Part shown: in pieces, positions 26,137 through 34,933 of the stretch | Numbering within the stretch: position 1 is the first letter of the stretch | Layout of the letters: each line of letters begins with the position of its first letter | Source of the DNA: Sedimentisphaerales bacterium | GTDB lineage: Bacteria > Planctomycetota > Phycisphaerae > Sedimentisphaerales > SG8-4 | Assembly (NCBI GenBank): GCA_016928975.1 | Contig: JAFGJR010000182.1 | Span: 1-64,000 of the forward strand | DNA: 64,000 bases | Direction of reading: 5' to 3' | Notes under the pieces: generated by a model | Database searches by the model: none | Told to the model about the DNA's origin: nothing | Seen by the model: the letters and a program-made list of their open reading frames with translations, nothing else | Position numbers and translations under genes: made by a program

Positions 26137-26546
26137 CCGCCAAGGAAGCACGGTCGGACATCGTTCGATATTGGTGGTCCAAGGCCAGGGATAGTCTGGC
26201 TTCCGCCCGGCGCGAGTTCGAGGCCGGCTCGTACGCTTTTGCCGTGAATCGACTCTATTATGTTGCCTTTTATGGAGCCTGTGCGGCGTTGCTCGAGCGA
26301 CAGCAGTCATTCCGCAAGCACTCTGGCGTTCGCGCCGCCTTTCACCGGCAATTCATCAAGACCGGCGTGCTGGACGTGAAGTGGGGCCGGCTATACGATC
26401 GTCTGTTTGAAGATCGCCAGGAGGGGGACTATGTTGTATTCATCTCCTTTGAGCCGGAGTATGTCCAGCTCCAATTGGAGCAGTGCACGCAGTTCTTGGA
26501 GGAACCGCGTATGGTTCCGTCTTCTTTGGATGAAGCCCGGGGGTAG
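26133..26546 (+). CDS. HEPN-domain protein (toxin of MNT/HEPN pair)
   Basis: 137 residues. WWSKARDSLASARREFEAGSYAFAVNRLYYVAFYGACAALL is the usual HEPN opening of the pfam05168 type, with paired helices and an aromatic NRLYY motif. The later segment RKHSGVRAAFHRQFIKTG carries the basic and His residues of this group. The start overlaps the MNT stop, and the epimerase gene begins 5 bases after its stop, so the three may be cotranscribed. HEPN partners of MNT proteins are RNase toxins in the cases studied; the activity is not proven for this subfamily. Confidence 0.82.
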   Translation: MTAKEARSDIVRYWWSKARDSLASARREFEAGSYAFAVNRLYYVAFYGACAALLERQQSFRKHSGVRAAFHRQFIKTGVLDVKWGRLYDRLFEDRQEGDYVVFISFEPEYVQLQLEQCTQFLEEPRMVPSSLDEARG

Positions 26547-26551
26547 AACGG

Positions 26552-27490
26552 ATGGAAAAGTATCTGGTGACCGGCGGGGCCGGGTTCATTGGCTCCAACA
26601 TCTGCATGCGGCTTGTCAAAGAGGGTTGTTTTGTCCGGGTGGTGGACAACCTGCTGACGGGCAAGCGGAGCAACCTCTCGCCGATCCTGGACAAGATCGA
26701 GTTCGTCGAGGCGGACATGGGCGAGCCGGAGGTGGCCCGGCAGGTCTGTAAGGGGATCGACGTGGTCCTGCACGAGGGAGCGCTGCCGTCGGTGCCGCGA
26801 AGCGTGGACGATCCGGCGCTGACGCACCGGCACTGCGTGGACGCCACGTTCACGATGTTGATGGCGGCCCGGGATGCCCACGTGAAGCGGTTCGTGTATG
26901 CCGCCAGTTCGTCCGCGTACGGTGACACGCCGACGCTGCCGAAGGTGGAGACGATGCAGCCCAGTCCGCTGTCACCCTACGCCGTGGGAAAGCTTGTTGG
27001 GGAGTACTACTGCTCGGTCTTTTCGAGTGTCTTCGGCCTCCAGACGATTTCACTTCGCTACTTCAACGTGTTCGGGCCGCAGCAGGACCCTGCCAGCCAA
27101 TACGCCGCCGCGATCCCGGCCTTTGTGACCGCCATCCTGAAAGACCGCCCGCCCACAGTCTATGGTGACGGCGAGCAGAGCCGCGACTTCACCTACATCG
27201 ACAACGTCGTCGAAGCCAATCTCCTGGCCGCACGTGCAAACGAAACGCACGGCGAGGTCGTCAATGTCGCCTGTGGCGAGGCGGTGACGGTCAATGCGAT
27301 CATCCATACGATCAACGATCTGCTCGGCAAGAACGTTCCCCCGGTCTACGCCCCCTCGCGACCCGGCGACGTCAAGCACTCCCTCGCCGACATCACCGCC
27401 GCACAGAAGCTGATCGGCTTCCAGCCCGTCGTCCTCTTCCGCGAGGGACTCGAAAAGTCCATCGACTGGTACCGTAACAACCTTGGCTGA
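26552..27490 (+). CDS. NAD-dependent sugar epimerase (UDP-GlcNAc/glucose 4-epimerase family)
   Basis: 312 residues. The Rossmann motif VTGGAGFIGSN at residues 6-16 binds NAD. The SDR catalytic residues are present: Ser in YAASSSAYGDT and YxxxK in SPYAVGKLVGEYY. LRYFNVFGPQQDP and VYGDGEQSRDFTYIDNVVEANL are typical of the WbpP/TviC-like UDP-GlcNAc 4-epimerases. It would supply sugars for the surface polysaccharide built by the upstream locus. The start is 5 bases after the HEPN gene, which may be chance insertion of the toxin pair before it. Confidence 0.9.
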   Translation: MEKYLVTGGAGFIGSNICMRLVKEGCFVRVVDNLLTGKRSNLSPILDKIEFVEADMGEPEVARQVCKGIDVVLHEGALPSVPRSVDDPALTHRHCVDATFTMLMAARDAHVKRFVYAASSSAYGDTPTLPKVETMQPSPLSPYAVGKLVGEYYCSVFSSVFGLQTISLRYFNVFGPQQDPASQYAAAIPAFVTAILKDRPPTVYGDGEQSRDFTYIDNVVEANLLAARANETHGEVVNVACGEAVTVNAIIHTINDLLGKNVPPVYAPSRPGDVKHSLADITAAQKLIGFQPVVLFREGLEKSIDWYRNNLG

Positions 27491-27649
27491 CATCACCCGC
27501 GGGTCCCTGTGGACAGCGGGTGTCCACGCCTCGATTCCACCGGGGTACATTGAGGATTGACTAATCGACATGGCAAGCGCATGCTATTTGCCAATGACGG
27601 TTCCTTCGGGCAGTCATTGTAGTTTCCAGCAGGATATCGAGGTCGGATT

Positions 27650-28705
27650 ATGTTTAGAAGCGTGCATATAAGGAACTTCCGCACTATCACAGACCTGCAG
27701 ATCGAGGGCCTGAGTAGGGTGAATCTGTTTGTCGGACACAACGCATGCGGCAAGACGACCTTGCTGGAGAGCCTCTTCTTCCTCATCGGAGCCACGAATC
27801 CAAAGCTACCTGTGAGCGCGAACGCACTGAGGGGTTTCCCCTACGTTGATAGGGCAGTGTGGCCAACATATTTCCACAATATGGATGTGAGTATCCCGAT
27901 TCAGATTTGCGCAACCGACGATGAGACCGGCGAAGAACAGCGGCTACTGATCCGGCCCTACTACGCGCATCGCGGGGCCGATCAAGAGACTCCTCTGCCG
28001 ATTATCTCAACGAGCGGTGCACCCACTGGCTCTGAGAATGATGGTAGCCTGAATGGGCTTGAATTGGAGTATCATGCTTCGGCTGACTCCACGTCAAGAG
28101 AGACATCCAGGGTATTCATCAGAGACGGGAAACTGGTAGACGAGGGGACGAAACCTCGCGTGCCGCGCGGCACGTTTGTTGTGCCACTGCCTATGGACTT
28201 GAAGGACAGATTCAGTGAGGTGCAGCGAAAGAAACAAGTCCAGGAGGTTGTGACCTTGTTGAAAGACATCGAACCGGCTGTTGAGGACCTCAGGTTACTC
28301 GATCCTCCGGGGGTCCTCTATGCAGATACAGGGGGCGCCGAACTAATCCCGGTGAATCTGATGGGCGGGGGCATCATGAAACTGCTGAGCACGGCGATCG
28401 CGATGCTTAGCATGCAGGATGGCTTTGTGCTTATAGATGAGATTGAGAACGGTCTGGGTTATCTATCCCAGCGAAGGTTGTGGGAGGCGGTCTTTAGTTG
28501 GGCGCGCAAGCTGAATATTCAGGTGTTTGCGAGTACACATTCCATGGAATGCATCCGGGCCTTCAACGATTGTGCGGAAGGCGGCCTGTTCGGCGCGGAT
28601 GCCATGTTGTTTCGGATTGAGCGCAAAGGCGATGATTTCAGGGCCGTTGAATACACGCGCGAGTCACTTGCCGAGTCCCTGGAGAGTGAGTGGGAGGTGA
28701 GGTAG
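27650..28705 (+). CDS. AAA/OLD-like ATPase, candidate defence protein
   Basis: 351 residues. The N terminus FRSVHIRNFRTITDLQIEGLSRVNLFVGHNACGKTTLLES is the RecF/OLD-type ABC ATPase opening with Walker A GHNACGKT. The second half has a signature-like MGGGIMKLLS, Walker B with catalytic Glu (GFVLIDEIENGL) and the switch His in VFASTHSMECI. This is the AAA15/AAA21 group. Its stop overlaps the start of a DUF3226 gene by one base (TAGTG), so the two proteins are probably partners. OLD-like ATPases with Toprim partners act in antiphage systems such as PARIS and AbiL; that role here is inference. Confidence 0.85.
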   Translation: MFRSVHIRNFRTITDLQIEGLSRVNLFVGHNACGKTTLLESLFFLIGATNPKLPVSANALRGFPYVDRAVWPTYFHNMDVSIPIQICATDDETGEEQRLLIRPYYAHRGADQETPLPIISTSGAPTGSENDGSLNGLELEYHASADSTSRETSRVFIRDGKLVDEGTKPRVPRGTFVVPLPMDLKDRFSEVQRKKQVQEVVTLLKDIEPAVEDLRLLDPPGVLYADTGGAELIPVNLMGGGIMKLLSTAIAMLSMQDGFVLIDEIENGLGYLSQRRLWEAVFSWARKLNIQVFASTHSMECIRAFNDCAEGGLFGADAMLFRIERKGDDFRAVEYTRESLAESLESEWEVR

Positions 28706-29337
28706 TGGCGAGCAGGAGACCAAGCACTATCACGAGTCGAAGAGTGCTGGCCGTGGAGGGCGAGGATGAGCGGCAATTCTTCGATGGATTGCTGCGACAT
28801 ATCGGTATTCCTGATGTTCAGATCGAGTGCGTTGGTGGGAAGAACCAGTTTGCAGCGAAGCTCCCTGCCTTGCTCAACACGCCGGGCTTTTTCGATGCCG
28901 GAGGTCGTTCGCTAGTCACGCATCTGGGGGTCGTTCGAGACAAAGATGAAGATCATGCCTTTCTCAGCATAGCGAGTATTGTGACGAAGTTGAAGCTCGC
29001 GGCTCCTGATCGGCATGGCGACTTCTCGCGGGGGAGCCCCTCCGTGGGGATCTTCATAATGCCAGGTGAGCATATCACGGGCACCATGCTGGAAGACCTG
29101 TGCTTGGAAGCTGTGAAGACCCATTCAGTCATGCCATGCGTCGAGCAGTTCATGGGATGCATCGAGCCCCTGTCGAATTGTCCCTCCGTAAGATCATCAA
29201 AGGCGAAATGCCAAGTCTTCCTGGCTGCTCAGAATGAGATCGTGAATTGTGTCGGGTTGGGAGCGCAAAAAGGCTACTGGAACTTTGACTCGTCGGCTCT
29301 TCTTGAACTCAGAGCCTTCCTAATGCAGATGAGGTAG
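28705..29337 (+). CDS. DUF3226 (Toprim/OLD-nuclease-like) protein, ATPase partner
   Basis: 210 residues from GTG 28705, which overlaps the ATPase stop and follows GGGAGGTGAG. RRVLAVEGEDERQFFDGLL supplies the Toprim-type Glu, and VVRDKDED the DxD acidic pair. PSVGIFIMPGEHITGTMLEDLCLEAV is the hallmark of DUF3226. The fold is expected to be a metal-dependent nuclease or phosphotransferase like the Toprim domain of OLD. It forms a two-gene unit with the preceding ATPase. No other gene joins them: the flanking genes are an epimerase and, on the other strand, a lipoprotein. Confidence 0.82.
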   Translation: MASRRPSTITSRRVLAVEGEDERQFFDGLLRHIGIPDVQIECVGGKNQFAAKLPALLNTPGFFDAGGRSLVTHLGVVRDKDEDHAFLSIASIVTKLKLAAPDRHGDFSRGSPSVGIFIMPGEHITGTMLEDLCLEAVKTHSVMPCVEQFMGCIEPLSNCPSVRSSKAKCQVFLAAQNEIVNCVGLGAQKGYWNFDSSALLELRAFLMQMR

Positions 29338-29409
29338 ACTGAGGCATGCAGGTCTTGCCGCGTAGCATTGCGAATCGCCTGGCGGATTCACGACGACGAG
29401 TGTGCCCGC

Positions 29410-29814
29410 CTACGGATCGGCATTAGTCAAGTTGTTCTTCAACCGTTGTGCCTCGTCGATCAGCGTCTCGCGGGGGGGATACTCCTTGACCGTCAGGTCG
29501 AAGCTCCATTCGTACGAGTCGACGATGCGGCCGGGGTAGAGAATCTGGACGAAGAAGTCGAAGGGGAAGTAGTCGTGCAGCGGAGCCTTGAGCTTGCGGT
29601 GCGTGTCGAGCGTCTCGTAGCCGTCCTTGCTGATCCGGACCCAGTAGTTGCCGTACCAGTTGAAGGGGACTGTCACGGGGGAAGCTCCGACCTCCTGGTC
29701 GTTCAGAACGACGGTTGCACCCGGCGGCGTCGTTTGAATCGTCAGCCGGCGCTCGACGCAGCCGCCAAGCAGGGCGGGCATCAGCACGAGGAGCCACACC
29801 AACTCTCTGGTCAT
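29410..29814 (-). CDS. PEGA-domain lipoprotein
   Basis: 134 residues. The leader MTRELVWLLVLMPALLGGC ends in a lipobox, so the mature protein begins at Cys19. A PEGA domain follows: RLTIQTTPPGATVVLNDQEVGASPVTVPF and YWVRISKDGYET. PEGA proteins are surface-exposed beta modules common in planctomycetes; function is not known. The gene follows the AAA ATPase gene on the same strand after 25 bases, suggesting cotranscription. Confidence 0.8.
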   Translation of the reverse strand: MTRELVWLLVLMPALLGGCVERRLTIQTTPPGATVVLNDQEVGASPVTVPFNWYGNYWVRISKDGYETLDTHRKLKAPLHDYFPFDFFVQILYPGRIVDSYEWSFDLTVKEYPPRETLIDEAQRLKNNLTNADP

Positions 29815-29839
29815 ATCAGATATCCCTTCTGTTCATCGG

Positions 29840-31345
29840 TCAATCCGCGGGCATGCAACGCCCCTTGGCCCATTCTCGCAGGGCGATCACCCTCTCCGCC
29901 ATCGTCGCCGACAGCGGAGGCGAGCACCGTGCCGCCGCGATGACCCGATCTGCGTCGAGCTGGGTCTTATCTGCATAGGCGGCGTGCAGGGCGGCGATCA
30001 CGGCCTGCTCGATCTCCGAGCCACTGAAGCCCTCGGTGGCATGCGACAGGGCGTCCAGATCGAAAGCGGCCGGATCGCGGCCCCGCTTGCGCAAGTGGAT
30101 CGCATAGATCTCCTTTCGGACCTCCTTCGTCGGCAGATCGACGAAGAAGATCTCATCGAATCGTCCCTTGCGCAGCAGCTCCGGCGGCAGAGCCTCGATG
30201 TCGTTCGCCGTGGCGACGACGAACACCGGCCCCTGGTGCTCCTGCAGCCAGGTCAGCAGCGTGCCAAACATCCGCTGGGACAAACCGCCGTCCGCGCTTC
30301 GACTGGCAGCGGAGGCGAAGGCCTTCTCGATCTCGTCGATCCACAGGATCACCGGGGCCATCATCTCCGTCTGGCGAAGGGCCTCGCGCAGGTTCCGCTC
30401 CGATTCGCCGATGAAGCTCGCGTACAGCGTGCTCGGATCCAGTCGCAACAGCGGCTGCTGCCAGCCGGTTGCGATGGCCTTGGCGCAGAGGCTCTTGCCC
30501 GCCCCCTGGACGCCCAGCATGAGGACGCCCTTGGGCGGCACGATGCCGAACGCCCTCGCCTCGGGACTGAACACATCCCGCCGGTCGTTGAGCCATTTCT
30601 TCAGGCGGCTCATGCCGCCGATCTCGCTCAAGTCGAGGGGGGTCTGGATGTATTCGAGCAGGCCGCCTTGCTGGATTATTCGGCGCTTGTTCGCGATGAC
30701 GACGTTGATGTCGTCGTCATTGAAGCTCTGATCGGCGCCGACGGCATCGGTGATGATTCTCACGGCCTGTCGGCGCGTCAGTCCCCGCAGGTTGCGGACA
30801 ATCGTATCGAGTCCCCGCTGCGTGATGCCGACCTCGATCGGCTTCTTGCGATGCAGCCGTTGCAGCGTGGCCCGGATGAGCTGTTGCAGCTCCTGTTCGT
30901 CGGGATAGGAGAGCTCGAACGATCTTGCATAGGCCTTGATCACGTCGGGCAGGCATTCGTTGCAGTCGATCATGATGATCGCGATGCCGGTCTTGTGGAA
31001 GTTGTCCACCAGCTCTCGAAGGACGCGCAGGGCCTTACCGCCCCTGAGGTGCTCGGCCAGGTCGAGGGTGACGCAGAGCGAGCCCGGCCTGGCCTGCGAC
31101 AGGTTCGTCAGGCCTCCGGCGGGGGTGTCTGTGCCCACGATGCAAGGGCCGCCGTCGATGGCGCCGTCGCGAACGCCGTCGGCGACCGACCAGACCCACA
31201 TGTCGCGTTTGAGCTTGGCGGCGGTTTTGCGGACGATCTCCAGCGCGTAGCGCTCCTCGTACGTGACGATGGAGATGCAGTATGCCCCGCTCTGAATCAA
31301 CTGCTCGAACCGCTCGAAATCATTCATTCGCTCTTGCGGCGGCAT
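29840..31345 (-). CDS. AAA+ ATPase (Ycf46-like)
   Basis: 501 residues from ATG 31345 (an ATG at 31327 is also possible). The N-terminal half is a degenerate P-loop-like domain. The C-terminal half is a full AAA module: Walker A LGVQGAGKSLCAKAIA, Walker B VILWIDEIEKAFAS, sensor FVVATANDIEALP, and arginine finger region LLRKGRFDEIFFVDLP. This two-part layout matches the Ycf46 family of cyanobacteria and plastids, which is linked to control of carbon uptake and stress. The role here is unknown. It sits between a VOC gene and a PEGA gene on the same strand. Confidence 0.85.
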   Translation of the reverse strand: MPPQERMNDFERFEQLIQSGAYCISIVTYEERYALEIVRKTAAKLKRDMWVWSVADGVRDGAIDGGPCIVGTDTPAGGLTNLSQARPGSLCVTLDLAEHLRGGKALRVLRELVDNFHKTGIAIIMIDCNECLPDVIKAYARSFELSYPDEQELQQLIRATLQRLHRKKPIEVGITQRGLDTIVRNLRGLTRRQAVRIITDAVGADQSFNDDDINVVIANKRRIIQQGGLLEYIQTPLDLSEIGGMSRLKKWLNDRRDVFSPEARAFGIVPPKGVLMLGVQGAGKSLCAKAIATGWQQPLLRLDPSTLYASFIGESERNLREALRQTEMMAPVILWIDEIEKAFASAASRSADGGLSQRMFGTLLTWLQEHQGPVFVVATANDIEALPPELLRKGRFDEIFFVDLPTKEVRKEIYAIHLRKRGRDPAAFDLDALSHATEGFSGSEIEQAVIAALHAAYADKTQLDADRVIAAARCSPPLSATMAERVIALREWAKGRCMPAD

Positions 31346-31378
31346 CACGGCTGCCCCCGAATGCAACTGCACGCGGGC

Positions 31379-31933
31379 CTATTGCATCGGCCCGATCAAC
31401 TCTATGATATTGCCGTCGGGGTCTTTGACAAGGATCAGGTAGCTGTTTCCGTTGCCCAGGCGGTAGGGTGGTTTGACCGGCGCGACTTGGAATTGCCTGA
31501 GTCGCTCGATGGCCTTGCCCAGGTCGGCAACGAACACCGTCAGGTATCGAAAGCCCAGGCTGGACCCGATGTACTGATTGTCCACCTTCTTCGATCCGGC
31601 ATCGGGGATTTGCATAATCTTGAGGGTGGTCGCGGTCGGCTCGTTGCCGAGGTTGAAGGTGCGGACCTTGAAGGGATGGTTGTCGGTCAGGCCGGTATCG
31701 GCCGCCATCTGGCCGGAGACGTCGAAGCCGCCGGTCTGCGTGAAGCCCAGGGCCTGCGTGTAGAATTTCGCGGCCTTGTCCACGTCGCTGACCACCACGC
31801 CGATATCGATCGTCGTCCTGGCGAACTCCGGCTTACCGGAATCTGACCGGGCGATCTGGATTATCAAGACGCCCACGGTGGCCCATGCAACCAAGAGTGC
31901 ATACGCTTTGTACTTCGTTCGGATCGGGATCAT
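31379..31933 (-). CDS. VOC-family (glyoxalase-like) protein with N-terminal anchor
   Basis: 184 residues from ATG 31933, which has AGGAGAACAG upstream. A hydrophobic segment (YALLVAWATVGVLIIQIA) near the N terminus is a membrane anchor or uncleaved signal. The rest is a single VOC module of two beta-alpha-beta-beta-beta units: DIGVVVSDVDKAAKFYTQALGF and RYLTVFVADLGKAIERL, ending in VKDPDGNIIELIGP. Metal ligands of glyoxalase I are only partly conserved, so no substrate can be given. It is the first of three leftward genes. Confidence 0.82.
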   Translation of the reverse strand: MIPIRTKYKAYALLVAWATVGVLIIQIARSDSGKPEFARTTIDIGVVVSDVDKAAKFYTQALGFTQTGGFDVSGQMAADTGLTDNHPFKVRTFNLGNEPTATTLKIMQIPDAGSKKVDNQYIGSSLGFRYLTVFVADLGKAIERLRQFQVAPVKPPYRLGNGNSYLILVKDPDGNIIELIGPMQ

Positions 31934-32332
31934 GTTCACTGTTCTCCTGTCATAAGCTTCGCTTGTCTTTCGTCCGGAAGATGGCCTCACGGCAACCATC
32001 GGACCGTCAGCTTACCCAATGTCGCGTACGCTGACAAGAGTGGTGGGGCTCGATACGCTCTGGCTCTTCTGTCGCAATCGCTGCGCGAACGCGGTGTGCG
32101 TGAAAACACCCTGGCGACGGGTGGCAGCGGCAAGCGGAGTCTTCGGAGCTTGCCGATGGTGGCGCGTGATCTGACGAACCATCGGCAAGCTGGCGCTTGC
32201 CACTGCCACCCGGCACAGTGCCCTGAAACCTGCACAGACACAGCGCGGGCGGTCCCGTCTGCACGGATTGACATCCGCGGCGGCTTGCGGTACTGTGGTG
32301 TCGCAAAGCTGGAACCTGGAAGGATTTGTGGC
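31934..32332. other. Intergenic region between divergent VOC and pheT genes
   Basis: 399 bases with no convincing gene. It contains a large imperfect palindrome at 32121-32209. The weak TTTGTG before the pheT ATG is the only translation signal seen. Confidence 0.5.
32121..32209. repeat. Large palindromic repeat (hairpin), family E
   Basis: Inner arms AGCTTGCCGATGGT (32147-32160) and ACCATCGGCAAGCT (32178-32191) are a perfect 14-base inverted repeat around a 17-base loop. Outer arms GTGGCAGCGGCAAGCG and CGCTTGCCACTGCCAC pair with one mismatch. Such CGGCAAGCTGGCGCTTGCC elements look like a mobile palindrome; one copy is seen in this window. Confidence 0.65.
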
Positions 32333-34345
32333 ATGAAGATTTCTCTCAATTGGTTGAGCGATTACGTGCAAACCGGCCTGCAGGCGGAGCAGATCGCGGA
32401 GATTCTGAGCAATCTGGGCCTGCCGTGCGAGGGGATCGAGCACTTGGCCGACGACTCGGTCATCGACGTGGAAGTAACGAGCAATCGCGGCGATTGCCTC
32501 AGTCACATCGGCATCGCCAGGGAGCTGGCGGCCGCCACAGGCAAGCCGCTGAGCCTGCCCGCGATCGACTTCCCGGAGACGGACAAGCCCGCCTCCGACT
32601 TCGTTCAGGTGGAGATTCGCGAGCCGGACCTGTGCAAGCGATACACCGCCCGCGTCATCGAGGGCGTCAAGATCGGCCCGTCGCCCGAGTGGATGCAGAA
32701 GCGTCTCGAAGCGGTCGGCATGCGGCCCGTCAGCAACGTCGTCGACGCCACGAACTACGCGATGATGGAGACCGGCCAGCCTCCGCATGCGTTCGACTTC
32801 GCCACGATTGAGGGACGCCGGATCATCGTTCGCAAAGCGGCGCCCGGCGAGCAGATCGTCAGTATCGACGGCACCCAGTGCGCCCTGGCGCCCGAGATGC
32901 TCGTCATCGCCGATGCGCAACGGCCCGTGGCGGTCGCCGGTATCATGGGCGGCCTGGCCACCGAAGTCAATGACGCCACGACGACGATCCTTCTGGAGGA
33001 TGCCTACTTCGATCCCGTCTGCATCCGGACGACGTCGCGCCGGCTGGCGCTGCCGTCGGAGGCGTCGTTCCGGTTCGAGCGGATTGTGGATATCGAGAGG
33101 ATGGATTGGGCGTCGCGCCGGACCACGCAACTGATCGTGCAATTGTCGGGCGGCCGGGTCGCCAAAGGATTCGTGGACGCCTATCCGCGAAAGCCCCAGC
33201 CGCTCCAGGTGACGATGAGGTTGTCCCGCGTGAGCGCGCTGCTGGGCATCGAGGTGCCGACGGAGCAGGTGATGAAGATCCTGGCGGCGCTGTGCTTCGA
33301 GCCCCGGTTGCACGACGGCTCGGTCCTCTGCTCGGTCCCCGGTTGGCGGAGCGACATCAGCCGGGAGGTGGACCTGATCGAGGAGGTGGCCCGCGTGCAC
33401 GGCTACGACAAGGTGCCGACTCGCAGGAAGATCCAGATCGAGGCGGTACCCGCCGATCCCCGCCATTCGATGCAAGAGCACATCGGCACGTTGCTCAACG
33501 GCTGCGGCTTCTACGAGACGATCACCGTCGATTTCGTGGACCAGGGCGTCGCGGACCTGTTCTCGCCGGGCGGTTCTCGGCCGTACCTGGCAGCGCGGCA
33601 GACCGCGAGAAGAGAGGCCGGCATTCTCCGCCGCACGCTGCTGGGCTCGCTGCTCGAAGTCCTCAAGACGAACGTCAACGCGAAGAACCTGCCGTGCCAG
33701 GTGTACGAGATCGCCGACACGTTCATCCCCCCCGACGAACGCAATTCCCTGCCGGTTGAGCGGTCGAAGCTGGGACTGGTGGTCGATGCCGACTTCCGCC
33801 TGCTGCGCGGCGCCATCGAGGGCCTCATCGAGAGTCTCAATCGCAACGCGAAAGTGGAGTTCGCACCCGCTGAGTTCGCGTGGGCGGAAGCAGGGGCGCG
33901 CGTACTCGTCGATGGGAAGGAGATCGGCCAGGCCGGCGTATTTTCCGAAGCTGTCCGCCGCAAGCTCGACTTCAAGGACCTGACCCCGTGCGGCGCCGAG
34001 CTGGACTTCGACGACCTGATGGCCCTCAAGTCCGGCCCGGTCAAGATCCGTCCGATCCCGCGATTCCCGGCCATCGACCGCGACCTGTCCATTGTCGTCA
34101 CGGATACGACCCGCTGGTCCCAGATCGCCGCCACGGTCCAGAGCGCCGCCCCCGTTGAGCTGGAGACCGTCCAGTTCGTCGATATCTATCACGGCAAGGG
34201 AATCCCGGCAGGCAAGAAGAGCCTGACCCTGTCCCTGCGCTTCCGCGACGAAGACGGGACGCTGACCCACGAGACCGTGGACGCCTACCAGGCCAAGATC
34301 CTCGAAAGCCTGAAGAGCGTCGTCGCCGCCGAGTTGCGGACATAG
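32333..34345 (+). CDS. pheT: Phenylalanyl-tRNA synthetase beta subunit, lacking the EMAP-type tRNA-binding domain
   Basis: 670 residues. MKISLNWLSDYVQTGLQAEQIAEILSNLGLPCEGIE starts normally, but the sequence passes straight to DDSVIDVEVTSNRGDCLSHIGIAREL. The OB-fold tRNA-binding domain of about 110 residues that usually lies between these blocks is absent. The B3/4 domain (RYTARVIEGVKIGPSPEWMQKRL, NVVDATNYAMMETGQPPHAFD), B5 and catalytic-like core (VPGWRSDISREVDLIEEVARVHGYDKVP), and C-terminal FDX domain (RFPAIDRDLSIVV) are all present. pheS is not adjacent in this window. Start is ATG 32333; there is no strong ribosome-binding site. Confidence 0.92.
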   Translation: MKISLNWLSDYVQTGLQAEQIAEILSNLGLPCEGIEHLADDSVIDVEVTSNRGDCLSHIGIARELAAATGKPLSLPAIDFPETDKPASDFVQVEIREPDLCKRYTARVIEGVKIGPSPEWMQKRLEAVGMRPVSNVVDATNYAMMETGQPPHAFDFATIEGRRIIVRKAAPGEQIVSIDGTQCALAPEMLVIADAQRPVAVAGIMGGLATEVNDATTTILLEDAYFDPVCIRTTSRRLALPSEASFRFERIVDIERMDWASRRTTQLIVQLSGGRVAKGFVDAYPRKPQPLQVTMRLSRVSALLGIEVPTEQVMKILAALCFEPRLHDGSVLCSVPGWRSDISREVDLIEEVARVHGYDKVPTRRKIQIEAVPADPRHSMQEHIGTLLNGCGFYETITVDFVDQGVADLFSPGGSRPYLAARQTARREAGILRRTLLGSLLEVLKTNVNAKNLPCQVYEIADTFIPPDERNSLPVERSKLGLVVDADFRLLRGAIEGLIESLNRNAKVEFAPAEFAWAEAGARVLVDGKEIGQAGVFSEAVRRKLDFKDLTPCGAELDFDDLMALKSGPVKIRPIPRFPAIDRDLSIVVTDTTRWSQIAATVQSAAPVELETVQFVDIYHGKGIPAGKKSLTLSLRFRDEDGTLTHETVDAYQAKILESLKSVVAAELRT

Positions 34346-34528
34346 TCACCGCTTCCCAGGCCCACGCCCGGGAGAATTGGCTTTGTTTGCGCGCCTGGCC
34401 TTTTGCGGTGATGCCGCAACGCGTTTCCGCGCCGGACCATCCCGACCCCGGCTTCGGCGTTTGGCTTTGTTCTACATATCCGGCCCCTCCAAATTGGCTT
34501 TGTTTCGCACGACCCGGCCATGTCCCAT

Positions 34529-34577
34529 GTAGCCCAGCCGCCCTCGGCTGGGATCACCCCCGGGGCGGGCGTGCCAC
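34529..34577. repeat. Dispersed palindrome family A, intergenic copy
   Basis: Starts GTAGCCCAGCCGCCCTCGG and continues to the CACCCCCGGGGCGGGCGTG half. Close match to the copies inside GH115 and hisA. Confidence 0.75.
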
Positions 34578-34640
34578 CTGGGACTTCCCCCGATTGGGTT
34601 TGTCTGACAAAATGGCAGTTGTCCGCAGCGACGTCTTCTT

Positions 34641-34668
34641 GTAGAGACGCAAGATCTTGCGTCTCCAC
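34641..34668. repeat. Dispersed palindrome family B, intergenic copy 1
   Basis: Arms GTAGAGACGCAAGA and TCTTGCGTCTCCAC form an almost perfect 28-base palindrome with no loop. Other copies: 34777-34803, 50048-50075 and 60014-60041. Confidence 0.8.
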
Positions 34669-34776
34669 GAATGTCCCGCCAGCCACGGCACGGGGCTCGC
34701 TGCACCGATTGGCTCGGCCATCGTTCAGCGGTTGGCTTTGTTTGGCGCAGCCGGGGTCGTTCACGGCCTTGCTTTG

Positions 34777-34803
34777 CGCAGACGCAAGATCTTGCGCCTC
34801 TAC
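34777..34803. repeat. Dispersed palindrome family B, intergenic copy 2
   Basis: CGCAGACGCAAGA joined to TCTTGCGCCTCTAC. The left outer arm has merged with a GGCCTTGCTTTGCGC copy of family C. Confidence 0.65.
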
Positions 34804-34933
34804 GGTCACCTGCCATTGGCGTTGGCTGGCAGATTCCACCTTGCCGGTAGACGGCGGCACACTCAAAGCTCTTTCTCCAAGCACCCCATCCCTCCCAGAT
34901 TTGGCTTTGTTTCGCATGTCGCATTAGCCCCCA

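Noticed and set aside
24247..26310. Long open frame opposite the Wzz/BY-kinase and MNT/HEPN genes
   Set aside because: It lies antisense to several well-supported genes and has no recognisable domain.
29984..31846. Long open frame opposite the AAA and VOC genes
   Set aside because: Antisense to a full AAA module with Walker motifs; composition is that of a shadow frame.
34346..34924. Open frames on the minus strand in the repeat-dense gap
   Set aside because: Their translations consist of repeat-derived phrases such as CETKPI, KQSQ and AEGGWAT and do not resemble a folded protein.
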